Positions 1 to 20,000 of a stretch of DNA of 20,000 nucleotides are shown piece after piece. The DNA is from Armadillidium nasatum. Taxonomy: Eukaryota; Arthropoda; Malacostraca; Isopoda; Armadillidiidae. Position numbers and translations under genes: made by a program. The first letter of the stretch is position 1. Every line of letters starts with the position of its first letter. Where the stretch lies: NCBI GenBank assembly GCA_009176605.1, contig SEYY01003271.1:15001-35000 (forward strand), read 5' to 3'. The notes beneath the pieces are model-generated. The model did no database searches. It saw only the letters and a list, made by a program, of their open reading frames with translations, and was not told the DNA's origin.

Positions 1-1322
<1,322 letters not shown>

Positions 1323-1339
1323 GTTTAAATTTATTCCAG

Positions 1340-1466
1340 GTAATTTACATGGCCAGAGATCCTAGAGACGTAGTTGTCAGTTACTATCACAATTCAAGGC
1401 TTCTAAATGTAATGGATTTTGTGGGATCAATGACAGATTTTGTGGAGCATTTTGTTAACGATACTT
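1340..1466 (+). CDS. SULT-A exon (127 bp), Arg/Ser PAPS-binding segment
   Basis: It starts in phase 0 after attccag and ends in phase 1 before gtaagt. It encodes 42 residues from VIYMARDP to FVNDT plus one base. The ARDPRDVVVS segment holds the conserved Arg and Ser that bind the 3'-phosphate of PAPS. It has the same length as SULT-B exon 4, with 25 of 42 residues identical by eye. Confidence 0.92.
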
Positions 1467-3462
1467 GTAAGTTTCTTAAATATAAGAGAAGCAGTTACTG
1501 AAACAATATATCTAATAACTAGTTAAAATTATCATTTTTTGATAATGATAATGCAAACTAAAACTAGAATAGATTTGAAAGCTAATTTTCCTGTTAAGAT
1601 TTGGATTATAAGGCAAAAGAGCTGAATATTTTTGTTTTTCAAACTTATCTCCATTTCATTTCTTTTCAAACATCTTAATTGTCTTTAACCTACATAAGAA
1701 TTCTCAAACATTTATTTTTATATAATTTCTACTTAGTGGTGTACAGCCCTTTTTGGAGACACTTAAAAGAGGCCTGGAATAAAAGGAATCACCCAAATAT
1801 TCATATTTGTTTTTATGAAGACATGAAAGCTAATCCAAAAGAAGAGATACTTCGAATCCACAAATTTTTGGATTTAGACTTAACAGAAAGTCAAATAAAC
1901 GATGTAAGTATATTTAAAATTAAATATTAGATTTCTTAAATTTTATCAGCATATGTAAGGCGAAATATTTTATAAAAAGCAGTTGCAGAAAAAAAAAAAC
2001 ATACGGTTTAAAATTTTTTTTAATTCTGTATAAGCCTTTCATATCTAAAGAAAATAACTGACTTATTTAATTTAATTTCTAAATAATTGTACTTGTAAGA
2101 ACATGCATGATTATATTATTTATTGTATTAATAAACAAATAAAAAAATAATTTTAATTTCTTAAGTACATTAAGTTTTATCTTATATTTAACGATATTGA
2201 TATTTTACAAATATTATAAATCTAAATTTAAATCTTAATATAGAAAGCTACATTGATATTGCATTACTTAATTTTAAGAAGGAAAATTGATGGAAAAATT
2301 TATATATTCTACTCGTCACTCTCTCCACAAAATAGGAAAATATTCAAAGATTTCAATAGTAACAAAGTATTGGTAGGATAATTATAGAATATTCCTTGGA
2401 AAATAAGAAAATTAATTACATGAAGCTTCAAGACCAGTTTATCATTATTTTTTATCTAGCACTCTTCAGAGGGAATATATATGTGGAATTATCCGTCATG
2501 TAGTTCTTTTCTATTTTAAAAGAAATCGATAAAGCAGCTGAAGCAAAATACTTAAATCATTGTAATTGCATTAAATTTAAAAGAAAAATTATTCAAACAT
2601 TCACTTCATAAATTTTTCTATACCTTTATTCACAGATTGTTCACTATACAAGTTTCCAAGAAATGAGTAAAAGAGAAGATAAAAAGATTATAGGATCATA
2701 CACTGAAGTGATAAACCCTAAAATCTTAAACGAAGATGGCGGATTTTTCAGGAAAGGTATTTTTTTCTTCATTTCTCCAATTTCTTTTGCTTTAAATTAA
2801 AGTTATAAAATCGGAGTTTTAATAGTTCTGGAGCCACATATTTAAAAGGATTAATCTGGAGGATTTTAAAATTAATTTTTGCTTCTCTTTTTAAAGTAAA
2901 AAAAAAAAAATAAACATGATAAAAATACTTTTCATAATTTGAAACGGTTATGAAAAGTATTGAATCTAAACTAAATTCTAAAGAATTCAAAATTGTTCAT
3001 ATTTCTCTACTATTCCGTTAAACATTATGGAAGAAATTGTTTCAAGGTTTGTGAAGAAAATTTCTGAAGAACTTAAAAAAAACTTATTTTAAAATAATAA
3101 TTTTAATATATTATTTAATCAAATGTTTACTTTAAAATATAGATTATTTGAAGAAGCTACATCAGTTAAAGTTATTGTAGAGCCTGAGTTGATCTGTCAT
3201 TTTAAAGTAAACTAGACTAATAAAGAAAACTTATTAGCTTAAAGTTAGGTAAAAAAATAAAATAAAAACAAAAATAAAGTTTTTTTTCTAAAATATAACA
3301 TAAAATTTTTCTTCTGTAATAAAATGGTTTCTCGTTTCTCTTTCAGGAGTGACAGGAGATTATAAAAACAAACTTTCTGAAGAAGATATTCAAAAGATTA
3401 ACGAATGGACGAAGGAAAACACTCGAGATATGGACGACGAATTTAAATATAAAATTGAATAA
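1340..3462 (+). CDS. SULT-A: cytosolic sulfotransferase, 3' part of gene (four exons)
   Basis: This is a PAPS-dependent sulfotransferase of the cytosolic SULT family, which moves a sulfonate group from PAPS to hydroxyl or amine groups of small molecules. The visible exons are 1340-1466, 1737-1903, 2636-2756 and 3347-3462, each bounded by AG and GT, with joins in phase 1, 0 and 1. They encode the C-terminal half: VIYMARDPRDVVVSYYH (the 3'-phosphate-binding Arg and Ser), YSPFW, FYEDMKANPKEEI, IVHYTSF, and FFRKG-VTGDYKN, the terminal PAPS-binding motif. The stop is TAA at 3460-3462. The PAPS loop, catalytic His and N-terminus are not in the window. The phase-1 intron inside the Gly codon of RKG and the 127-bp exon match vertebrate SULT1 genes as I remember them. 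No internal stop or frameshift is visible, so it may be intact. The substrate cannot be deduced. Confidence 0.9.
1737..1903 (+). CDS. SULT-A exon (167 bp), FYEDMK segment
   Basis: The acceptor is acttag at 1731-1736 and the donor is gtaagt after GAT at 1903. It completes a split Leu codon and then encodes VYSPFWRHLKEAW and CFYEDMKANPKEE, the most conserved central block of cytosolic SULTs. The homologous SULT-B exon 5 also has 167 bp. Confidence 0.93.
1999..2101 (+). repeat. Dispersed ~103-bp repeat, copy 1
   Basis: The segment from acatacggttta to acttgtaagaa recurs, diverged, at 4114-4214 with the shared cores aagcctttcatatct and ctaaataattgtacttg. Copy 1 lies in a SULT-A intron and copy 2 downstream of the gene. 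The family is unknown. Confidence 0.75.
2636..2756 (+). CDS. SULT-A exon (121 bp), IVHYTSF to FFRKG
   Basis: The acceptor is attcacag, starting in phase 0 with ATT GTT CAC. The donor gtattt follows the first base of the Gly codon of RKG. It is three bases (one codon) shorter than SULT-B exon 6. It encodes IVHYTSFQEMSKRED and NEDGGFFRK. Confidence 0.92.
3347..3462 (+). CDS. SULT-A last exon (116 bp), GDYKN and C-terminus
   Basis: The acceptor is ctctttcag. It encodes G-VTGDYKNKLSEEDIQ to EFKYKIE and then TAA. The segment KNKLSEEDIQ lies where vertebrate SULTs carry the KxxxTVxxxE dimerisation motif. TV is replaced by SE, and the final Glu is Gln here but Glu in SULT-B. No canonical AATAAA follows within the next ~100 bases. 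Confidence 0.92.
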
Positions 3463-4800
3463 AATGAAATGGAAAAACTTTTTCTAATGATAATATATAA
3501 TTTAGAATAGATTTATTTAGATTTAAATTTTTTCAATTTATCATATTAGTTAGAAAATAATGCTTGAGTTAGGTTGAATCTAGAGCACATCATGCCAAAC
3601 TAGAATGTAATGCAACTACCAATTCTTAAAAAAAGATATTGTCAGTCATTGGGATTAAAAATTGCAGTTGTGTAGTATCCCTCCGAGGAAGACGTTCAAC
3701 AAATATATGTATCATGTTTTGGGTATTGTTTAGGTGAATATATATTATTAACGATAATATGGTGATAATGATTCTGGCACAATTACTTGCACTATCATTA
3801 TATTTCCTTTTGTCCATGTTACTGTCATTATTAATTGTATTTTCATAAAATCTTCCGGATGCATTTGAGATATGAGAGGCGATGGAAAGAAATAGGCTTG
3901 GGAATCTCCCCCACCCTCTTTATCTAACCCCAAATCTAGATAGAAAAGTCACGAAAATTCCAATCTCTCGGTCAAGGTAAAAAGTTCCCCACACAAATGG
4001 AATGGAAGATGCCAAAATAATTCGCTCGCTTTAATATACCTTATTTATTTTTAAGTAGCGTTATACCCTTCATTTCTCTTTTTCCAGGGGCTTATGATTA
4101 GTGATAAAAATATACATACAGTTTAAAAATTAGTTTTAAACTGTAAAAGCCTTTCATATCTTAAGAAAAAGATACATTAATTAATTTAATTTCTAAATAA
4201 TTGTACTTGTAAGAAACGAAATTAATAAAATATTCACACACAACCAAATAAATCACCTAACTTAAATAACTTAGGAACTTATTCAGAAGCTTTGCATAAA
4301 TGTTCAAAGCCTTATGATCGCCTTTTAAAGAGAAGGAACTGAGAGACTTAGATAGAAACATAGTAAAGAAGGTTTCTAGTGTTTCGTAAGTCTACTGCAA
4401 TGTAGATAAGTTGAAGCACTTTCGTAATTATCAAAACTAGTTTAAAATGTGTCTGTTAAAAGAAAATATAAAGGTAATACTTGCAAAACAAGGCTGTATA
4501 CTCAATACATACAAAAATACTTAAATTATTAAATAAAAAGATACACATAAACAGCAATAGTACTTAAAACATAAATATAAATTAACTTATTAATTAAATA
4601 TTTCTTCTGTATAAAAAAAAAAGAAACAAAACGATAATGCCCTAAGTAGGTATGCTGTTATTAGTATATGGTAAAAAGCTAAGATTAGGAAACCGTTTGA
4701 CAGAATCAAGAATCCGACTGGCGCGCCTCGCTGCGGCCTCTTTCAAAACACAACGAAAGAAGGAATATGGTACAATCATAATAAGGCGTGTAGAAAAACG
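3463..4800. other. Intergenic DNA downstream of SULT-A, no gene seen
   Basis: Apart from the repeat at 4114-4214 I see no exon or RNA. The small open frames here show no family features. One short GC-rich patch (about 4718-4740, containing GGCGCGCC) stands out from the AT-rich surroundings and may be part of an unrecognised old insertion. Confidence 0.5.
4114..4214 (+). repeat. Dispersed ~103-bp repeat, copy 2, with internal hairpin
   Basis: This is the second copy of the repeat at 1999-2101. It contains a perfect 12-bp inverted repeat, tacagtttaaaa (4117-4128) and ttttaaactgta (4134-4145), around a 5-base loop. Copy 1 has lost this symmetry. Confidence 0.75.
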
Positions 4801-4802
4801 TA

Positions 4803-5014
4803 CAGTCGTCAACAGAAGTTCGTTCCTATTAAGCTGGAAATAAATATTTATATAAAATGGAGATCATTTCAGGTTCAGCCAATCACAGTTCAATTAAGCC
4901 CCGCTGAATGTTTTTATTTTCTTTTTATTCAAAATAGAGCTTTTATGAAATGATCTCCATTTTATATAAATATTTATTTCCAGCCTAATAGGAACGAACT
5001 TCTGTTGACGACTG
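4803..5014. mobile_element. MITE with 69-bp near-perfect inverted repeats (CAGTCGTC family), full copy
   Basis: The outer ends are CAGTCGTCAACAG and its reverse complement, flanked by TA on both sides (4801-4802 and 5015-5016), the target-site signature of Tc1/mariner elements. The arms 4803-4871 and 4946-5014 match with a single mismatch that I can find. The loop of 74 bases contains ccaatcacag. There is no coding capacity. The very low arm divergence suggests recent insertion or arm correction. A truncated copy in reverse orientation is at 14389-14541. Confidence 0.92.
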
Positions 5015-5157
5015 TACACTTTATATTTACAAAATTGTGATTATTAATTCCTCCTGGAATAAAAGGGAGTTATTCGGACTATAATAAATCACCAATAAAA
5101 ATAATAATAATAAATGGCCGAGACTGAAGATCATCGATATGTAAAAGGCCATTGTGG

Positions 5158-5191
5158 CTTCTTCTTCTTCTTCTTCTTCTTATTCTTATTC

Positions 5192-5287
<96 letters not shown>
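5158..5287. repeat. (TTC)n then (TTA)n compound microsatellite
   Basis: About seven TTC units (5158-5180) pass through a TTATTC mixture into a pure (TTA)n array to 5286. The Leu-rich open frame over it is a repeat artefact. Confidence 0.95.
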
Positions 5288-5289
<2 letters not shown>

Positions 5290-5439
5290 TTTTAAATAAT
5301 AAGAGCTTTATGTTTGTGTAAATCTGCGAGCGAGAGGAGTATCTCTGACCCAGTTGCCCTACGTCATGGTTCTGTCTGGGATTTCCTTGACGGGGATCAG
5401 TGATGATAGTTATTCTTGAGCTCTTCGGACGGGTTGTCG

Positions 5440-5515
5440 TTTTGAACCGTTTTAGCTTGGTGGTTATCGTTCTGGTTTACTGTCCAAAAGGTTGGAGGTT
5501 CAACTCCTCATACAA
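5440..5515 (+). ncRNA. tRNA-like segment, probably head of a tRNA-derived SINE
   Basis: A box-A-like TAGCTTGGTGG lies at 5453-5463 and a box-B-like GGTTCAACTCC at 5497-5507, 33 bases apart. Both are close to the internal RNA polymerase III promoter consensus. The T-arm can pair GGAG with CTCC around TTCAA. I could not fold a clean acceptor stem or assign an anticodon, so an intact tRNA is unlikely. A tRNA-derived SINE or a decayed tRNA fits better. The ~600-bp (TA)n array begins about 75 bases downstream, as a SINE tail might. Confidence 0.5.
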
Positions 5516-5577
5516 TAGAGTGTAAAATTTTAATACCTATATTTTCGAGTTTATGAGTAATTTAGCAGACTGCAAGA

Positions 5578-6195
<618 letters not shown>

Positions 6196-6265
6196 TCAAT
6201 TAAAGAATCGGCAAAATTTCATTGCGTCATTATATGGGAGTGATCTTCAGTTATGACTTACCTTT

Positions 6266-6888
<623 letters not shown>

Positions 6889-6989
6889 TTATAGATTGTT
6901 TCTGATTTCGATATTTTTTATATATTTTTTATTCGATATTTTATTTTAATCGATATTTTATACCTATAATTAGCCCTAGGCTATATTCG

Positions 6990-7065
6990 TGCAAACGTTC
7001 TTGTGTATAGGTCTCTTTTACGGCAAATTCTTGTGTAGGTTAGGCCTCTTTTTAGGCAATTTCGT
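6990..7065. repeat. Two imperfect ~36-bp tandem units
   Basis: The segment ttcttgtgtataggtctctt recurs as ttcttgtgtaggttaggcct, each followed by a tttt-acggcaaa or ttt-aggcaat ending. The two are adjacent direct repeats of unknown origin. Confidence 0.6.
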
Positions 7066-7216
7066 AGTTCATTATGATAAGTAATTAGGTTCTGCTAGAA
7101 AAGTAAGTAATAATAATTGTGTGTATGTCAAGTAATAGTACCTCTGCAACTTCTTGTTACGATAGGCTTCTCCGAATTTCGATTTCGATATTTTTTAACA
7201 ACGAAACTCAGAAACA

Positions 7217-7226
7217 ATATATATAG

Positions 7227-7314
<88 letters not shown>

Positions 7315-7363
7315 ATTAATATATATATATATATATTATAATTATTTATATATATATATATAA
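7217..7363. repeat. Interrupted (TA)n array
   Basis: A TA array with several phase changes (gtat, taatataata, ttaata). It ends about 20 bases before the reverse-transcriptase remnant. Confidence 0.9.
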
Positions 7364-7383
7364 TGTAACTTTGCTCTGAACAG

Positions 7384-7932
7384 TTGTCAGTTAATTTAGT
7401 ATTTAAAATATATAGAAAACCAACTGTACGTAATCAATTACTTCATGCTTTTTCAGAGCGTTCTAATTATATTAAACAAAATATTATATTTAACACATTC
7501 CTTCGTTCACTTAATATAACGGACCCAGTATTTTTAGAAGAAGTAAAATTTGTAACCCATCAATTTCAATCTCTTGATTATACTGCTCCTTACATTAACA
7601 GACTACTATTGTTCAGAACAAAATTACATTTATTACATGAATAAAAATAATATTAATTATGTAAAGCAAGAAAATGCTATTGTTGTTCCATACTGCGACT
7701 CTTTGTCCTCATTAAAATTCACAGTATCTTTTCTTTGTGACATACGTAGAGTTTTAAGTTTCCCTGACAAAATTGCAAATAGTCTAATTCATAATAATAA
7801 CAACATCTTAAATGAAAAATTGGGTGGTATTTATGCAGTCCTATGTTCCTCATGTAACGTGCGAAACTTTAAAAAAAAACTCTCCAATTTCGTATTGAAC
7901 AACACAAGGCAAATGTGAGAGAAGTAATATGA
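7384..7932 (+). pseudogene. Penelope-like retroelement remnant (RT C-terminus and start of GIY-YIG)
   Basis: The first frame (7384-7641) reads VFKIYRKPTVRNQLLHAF and then FLEEVKFVTHQFQSL, which resembles the thumb end of Penelope-like reverse transcriptases (YRKPT block). A shift to another frame near 7641 gives AIVVPYCDSLSSLKF and GGIYAVLCSSC, the latter like the start of a GIY-YIG nuclease domain. After an A9 run (7871-7879) the first frame resumes with LQFRIEQHKANVREVI and a stop, like the RxxEHKxxV end of that domain. At least two frameshifts break it. The RT catalytic core and most of the nuclease are missing, so it is a dead 5'-truncated fragment. The family call rests on remembered motifs. 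Confidence 0.6.
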
Positions 7933-8032
7933 GTAATGTATATTTTTATATTTTACAAAACGACACAAAATAAATTGGAACAGTGCAGAATTTATTTTCG
8001 AATCCAAATCAAAAAACGTTAACAGACAAATC

Positions 8033-8540
<508 letters not shown>

Positions 8541-8799
8541 TATTTAGAGGTGGTAAGTCACATAACAGGCAGCAAAAGAATATGAGGTACAGTAGATTTG
8601 CTGGAATGTTATCCGAAACCGTTCCTACGATGTTCCACGTGTGCATTGTTCAGCAACATAAATAGACATTTAAATGTTAATTAAACACTGTAGACAGCTT
8701 GGCTCTATGGTGTCATGGAGGTAATCTTGTCGCTTCTAACGACAATTGTGAATACGAGAGGACAAGATCGCCTGGGCTGTGACGTTTGTATGCTTCACT

Positions 8800-9888
8800 A
8801 TGAAAGAACAAGATGACATAGTTTTCATGTATAGACAAGCGAAAGGGAACAGTCGTGCGGCAACAACATTGTATCGACAGACGTATCCTAATAGACGACA
8901 ACCCCATCACACATCTTTCAGGGATTACATGAAACGGGACAACTACAAGGACCGAATTTCGACCTGGGACACTCCCGCACTGTGCGTTCACCTGCAAGAG
9001 AGTACTCGATTCTTTAGGACGCTGCAAGGGATCGGAAAGACAGTTTCTGAACCCTTGTCCGGCTATTGATGTGTCTCAGCGCACCATGCTGAGTGTTCTG
9101 CTAGATGAGAATTTGCACCCTTATGATTATCGACGTTTCCAGTGTCTCACTCCCGTAGATAATGCCCTACGCATGCAGTTTTGTGAGTGGTTCCAGCAAC
9201 ATCAACATCTAAACGACATAGCGTTTTTGATTCTCTTCTCAAATAAAGCCTCATTTTAAAGGACAGCATGACGAAATTCCACAACAACCAAATTTGTGCA
9301 CACATTTATTCACATGGCATTCACCCATGCAGTCTCCAGCACAAATTCTAGGTTAATTTATTTGCTGTTATAATTGGCGACAACCAAATCTGTCCATATG
9401 TCCAACCGGAGCACCTGAACTGCCATTCCTGCCTACGGTTCTTAAGGGGTCAATTGCCGGCACTCTTAGAGGACGTACCTCTGGCATTTCGTAGCGACAT
9501 GTGATACATGCATTATGAGACTCCAGCCCACTTTTGAGACCAGTTCGCCAGTATCTCGACTCTACGTATCACAATCACTAGATTAAACAAAGGTGCACCC
9601 GTGGGATGGCCGCCACTGTCCACCGACCTCAACCCCTTGGATTAATATTTGTGGGAACACCAGAAAGCTCTTGTGTATAGAGATCCTGTTCTGGATGTTA
9701 ATACTCCTCGGCAACGAATCGTCGATCAATGCGATGACATTCGTAAGCATGCCGATGTCTTCCACAGACCGCGTCATTCCCTGTTCAGACGGGTCGATGA
9801 GACCCATTTTCGCAAATGGGTCTCTTTTCAAACACCTCATATGAATGGAATAGTGATGTGTACCATCACCACCTGTCTCGTATGTTAA
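8800..9888 (+). pseudogene. Mariner-type transposase pseudogene (DUF4817-like N-terminus, DDE core)
   Basis: It starts at ATG 8800 (MKEQDDIVFMYRQAKGNS), with a helix-turn-helix-like region ending in YPNRRQPHHTSF. A frameshift around 9010-9030 leads to DVSQRTMLSVLLDENLHPY and FLILFSNKASF. A second shift after 9256 leads to NNQICAH, ALLEDVPLAFRSDM, YMHYETPAHF, WPPLSTDLNPLD and YLWEHQKALV. Related elements have TDEASF, HDGAPAHF and DLNPLD at these places, so the first catalytic Asp is Asn, the second is Tyr, and only the third is kept. Stops interrupt the frame near 9353, 9501, 9534 and 9640. It is plainly non-functional. The family comparison is from memory. Confidence 0.85.
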
Positions 9889-9984
9889 TAAATTATATTG
9901 CAACATTGATGTTGTTTTCCTGTTTGTTCCTACGTGTGTGGCATGTTTTTGCCCAATGTATCACCTCTATCGTGCATTTTTCGA

Positions 9985-10207
<223 letters not shown>

Positions 10208-10415
10208 GTTTCTTGCATATTTTTATCCTTAAGTACACGGATTAGGAAATGGAGAACCCACTCTGGAAAATACTGTAGAAATTTCCGCAGTGTAGACTGA
10301 CAGAGGTTTAAAGATAATTTTTATGTAAAGACGTGAGACAAAATATGACTTAACACAAATACAAATGTATCCATAAAATGTATTCATAACAATGTATGTG
10401 AAACTTTTTTTTCAG

Positions 10416-17901
<7,486 letters not shown>

Positions 17902-18281
17902 ATAATGGGAATTATAACAAGTATTGATTTAAGAGGATATTATTTCCCTTACACGATAGTTTTTTTAAAATTGTTTTATTAATATTGCTATTATGAGCCT
18001 ATTTTAAAACATTTATTCTTATCACAAGATCAGTTATGATATTTTCAACAACTTAAGATTTTTTGTTAATAATCATGATAAATGTTTGTTCCAACACCAA
18101 TGAAGAATTTGAACTTTTGTAAATTTTGAAAGGTGATATTCAGGATGTTCTAAAAATTGAAAGAGTCTAAACCTCTAAATAATATTTATAAAAACTTCCG
18201 CTAATGTAAATGATAAATAAATCTTATCAATACTTTCTATGTCTTTTAGCAGAAAACTGGACATTACCAAATGAATAAAAT

Positions 18282-18314
<33 letters not shown>

Positions 18315-18943
18315 ATTAAAGAGCAGTGAAATGGTTTTCTCATTTTTGATGCGAAATTCGTCTTAATTGAACTTAAAATCGGGGGAAGGAACCACGGTGA
18401 GAGGCCCCATGAATCCCCCAAAATCGTTATCAGGAAGTTGAATTACTAAGTTCACCTCCCTTTCTTTGAGGTTCAGTCTGGTTGAAATCTGCTCAAATCG
18501 AGGAGAATGGGATCCTAAGGGAGTTCCTGAACCGACAGGAAAAGGCCTGGTAGGTACCTGAGAATGCAACATCGCTCGCAATTGCAGAAAAAACTGTTAA
18601 ACTCTCTTTCCAGAGGAAAGTGCCATGTATACTACTATTAATCATAATCAGGAACTTTAATACCTTAGCTAACTGTCAGAAACGCAAGACTGAGTTGTCA
18701 AGAAAGTTTCGCTGAGTTGTGTTCATCATTGTCTGAAATTAATGTATCGCTGAAGAAGAGGAAGGATTTATGTCTACAAATTACTAAACTCTGAATGGGA
18801 GGGAAGGGGTGAATGGATCCTTGATAGTGCTAGAGAGTGTTACAAAGTGGGAGGGGAAAGTTCAGTTTTTGAGGTGATTTTAAATTAATTTTATTTTATT
18901 TTTTTTTATTTTTTTTTTTTTTTAAAGATTTTTATTAAAAATA
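17902..18943. other. Downstream of SULT-B, no gene recognised; GC-richer patch at 18363-18620
   Basis: This is the 3' flank of SULT-B, with a (TAAA)n tract at 18275-18316. From about 18363 to 18620 base composition turns markedly less AT-rich. The minus strand is open at 18363-18581 for 72 codons, but the peptide (for example FGGFMGPLTVVP) matches no family I know. It may be a fragment of an unrecognised transposon or an unrelated exon. Confidence 0.4.
18216..18221 (+). promoter_or_regulatory. Possible polyadenylation signal of SULT-B
   Basis: AATAAA lies 315 bases after the SULT-B stop. In such AT-rich DNA the hexamer arises easily by chance, so this is only a candidate. Confidence 0.25.

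Positions 18944-20000
<1,057 letters not shown>

Noticed and set aside
4652..4843. 63-codon open frame with basic residues
   Set aside because: It runs into the MITE arm at 4803, with no family features. Probably chance.
8713..9027. 104-codon minus-strand open frame
   Set aside because: It is the antisense shadow of the transposase pseudogene, whose + strand has clear family motifs.
9583..9906. 107-codon minus-strand open frame and short + frames in the same place
   Set aside because: They overlap the transposase 3' part. The + frame with DLNPLD and the following helices is the homologous one.

Overview
The window looks like AT-rich eukaryotic DNA, most likely from an arthropod and possibly an arachnid. 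It has split genes with GT-AG introns, very long (TA)n, (TTA)n and (GA)n microsatellites, several MITE families, a decayed Tc1/mariner-type DNA transposon and a decayed Penelope-like retroelement. The organism call is inference from gene structure and repeat content. There is no bacterial gene organisation, no CRISPR array and no operon.

The only cellular genes I can support are two cytosolic sulfotransferase (SULT, PAPS-dependent) genes in tandem on the + strand. SULT-A is the 3' part of a gene: four exons at 1340-1466, 1737-1903, 2636-2756 and 3347-3462, whose upstream exons lie outside the window. SULT-B is a whole coding region in seven exons (10416-10583, 11077-11223, 12977-13181, 13683-13809, 15722-15888, 17505-17628, 17786-17901), about 350 residues. 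They share intron positions and phases, and their last exons encode 30 identical residues out of 38, so they are an old tandem duplicate pair. SULT-B carries the PAPS loop, the catalytic histidine, the 3'-phosphate-binding Arg/Ser and the terminal RKGxxGDYKN motif. Its second and third exons join in frame only if one T is removed from a six-T run at 11215-11220. That is either a sequencing or assembly indel or a real frameshift.

Between the two genes (3463-10415) lies repeat territory: a 212-bp MITE with near-perfect 69-bp inverted repeats (4803-5014), a tRNA-like segment (5440-5515) running toward a ~600-bp (TA)n array, (GA)n, a Penelope-like reverse transcriptase/GIY-YIG remnant (7384-7932), and a 1.6-kb mariner-type element with ~80-bp inverted repeats (8457-10068) that is flanked on both sides by (TA)n arrays.

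The introns of SULT-B are also full of inserts: an (AAT)n/(ATT)n inverted microsatellite pair right at a 3' splice site, a hAT-like MITE with a perfect 8-bp target duplication (11534-11695), two copies of a CACTG-ended MITE (one complete, 13265-13456), a second copy of the 212-bp MITE (14389-14541), a ~160-bp tandem repeat (14895-15645) and further MITE-related pieces. The last 2.1 kb (17902-20000) has no gene that I recognise.

I found no multi-gene system that looks new. The points of real interest are the likely frameshift in SULT-B, the long potential hairpin at its exon-2 acceptor, and the way (TA)n arrays sit against transposon ends.
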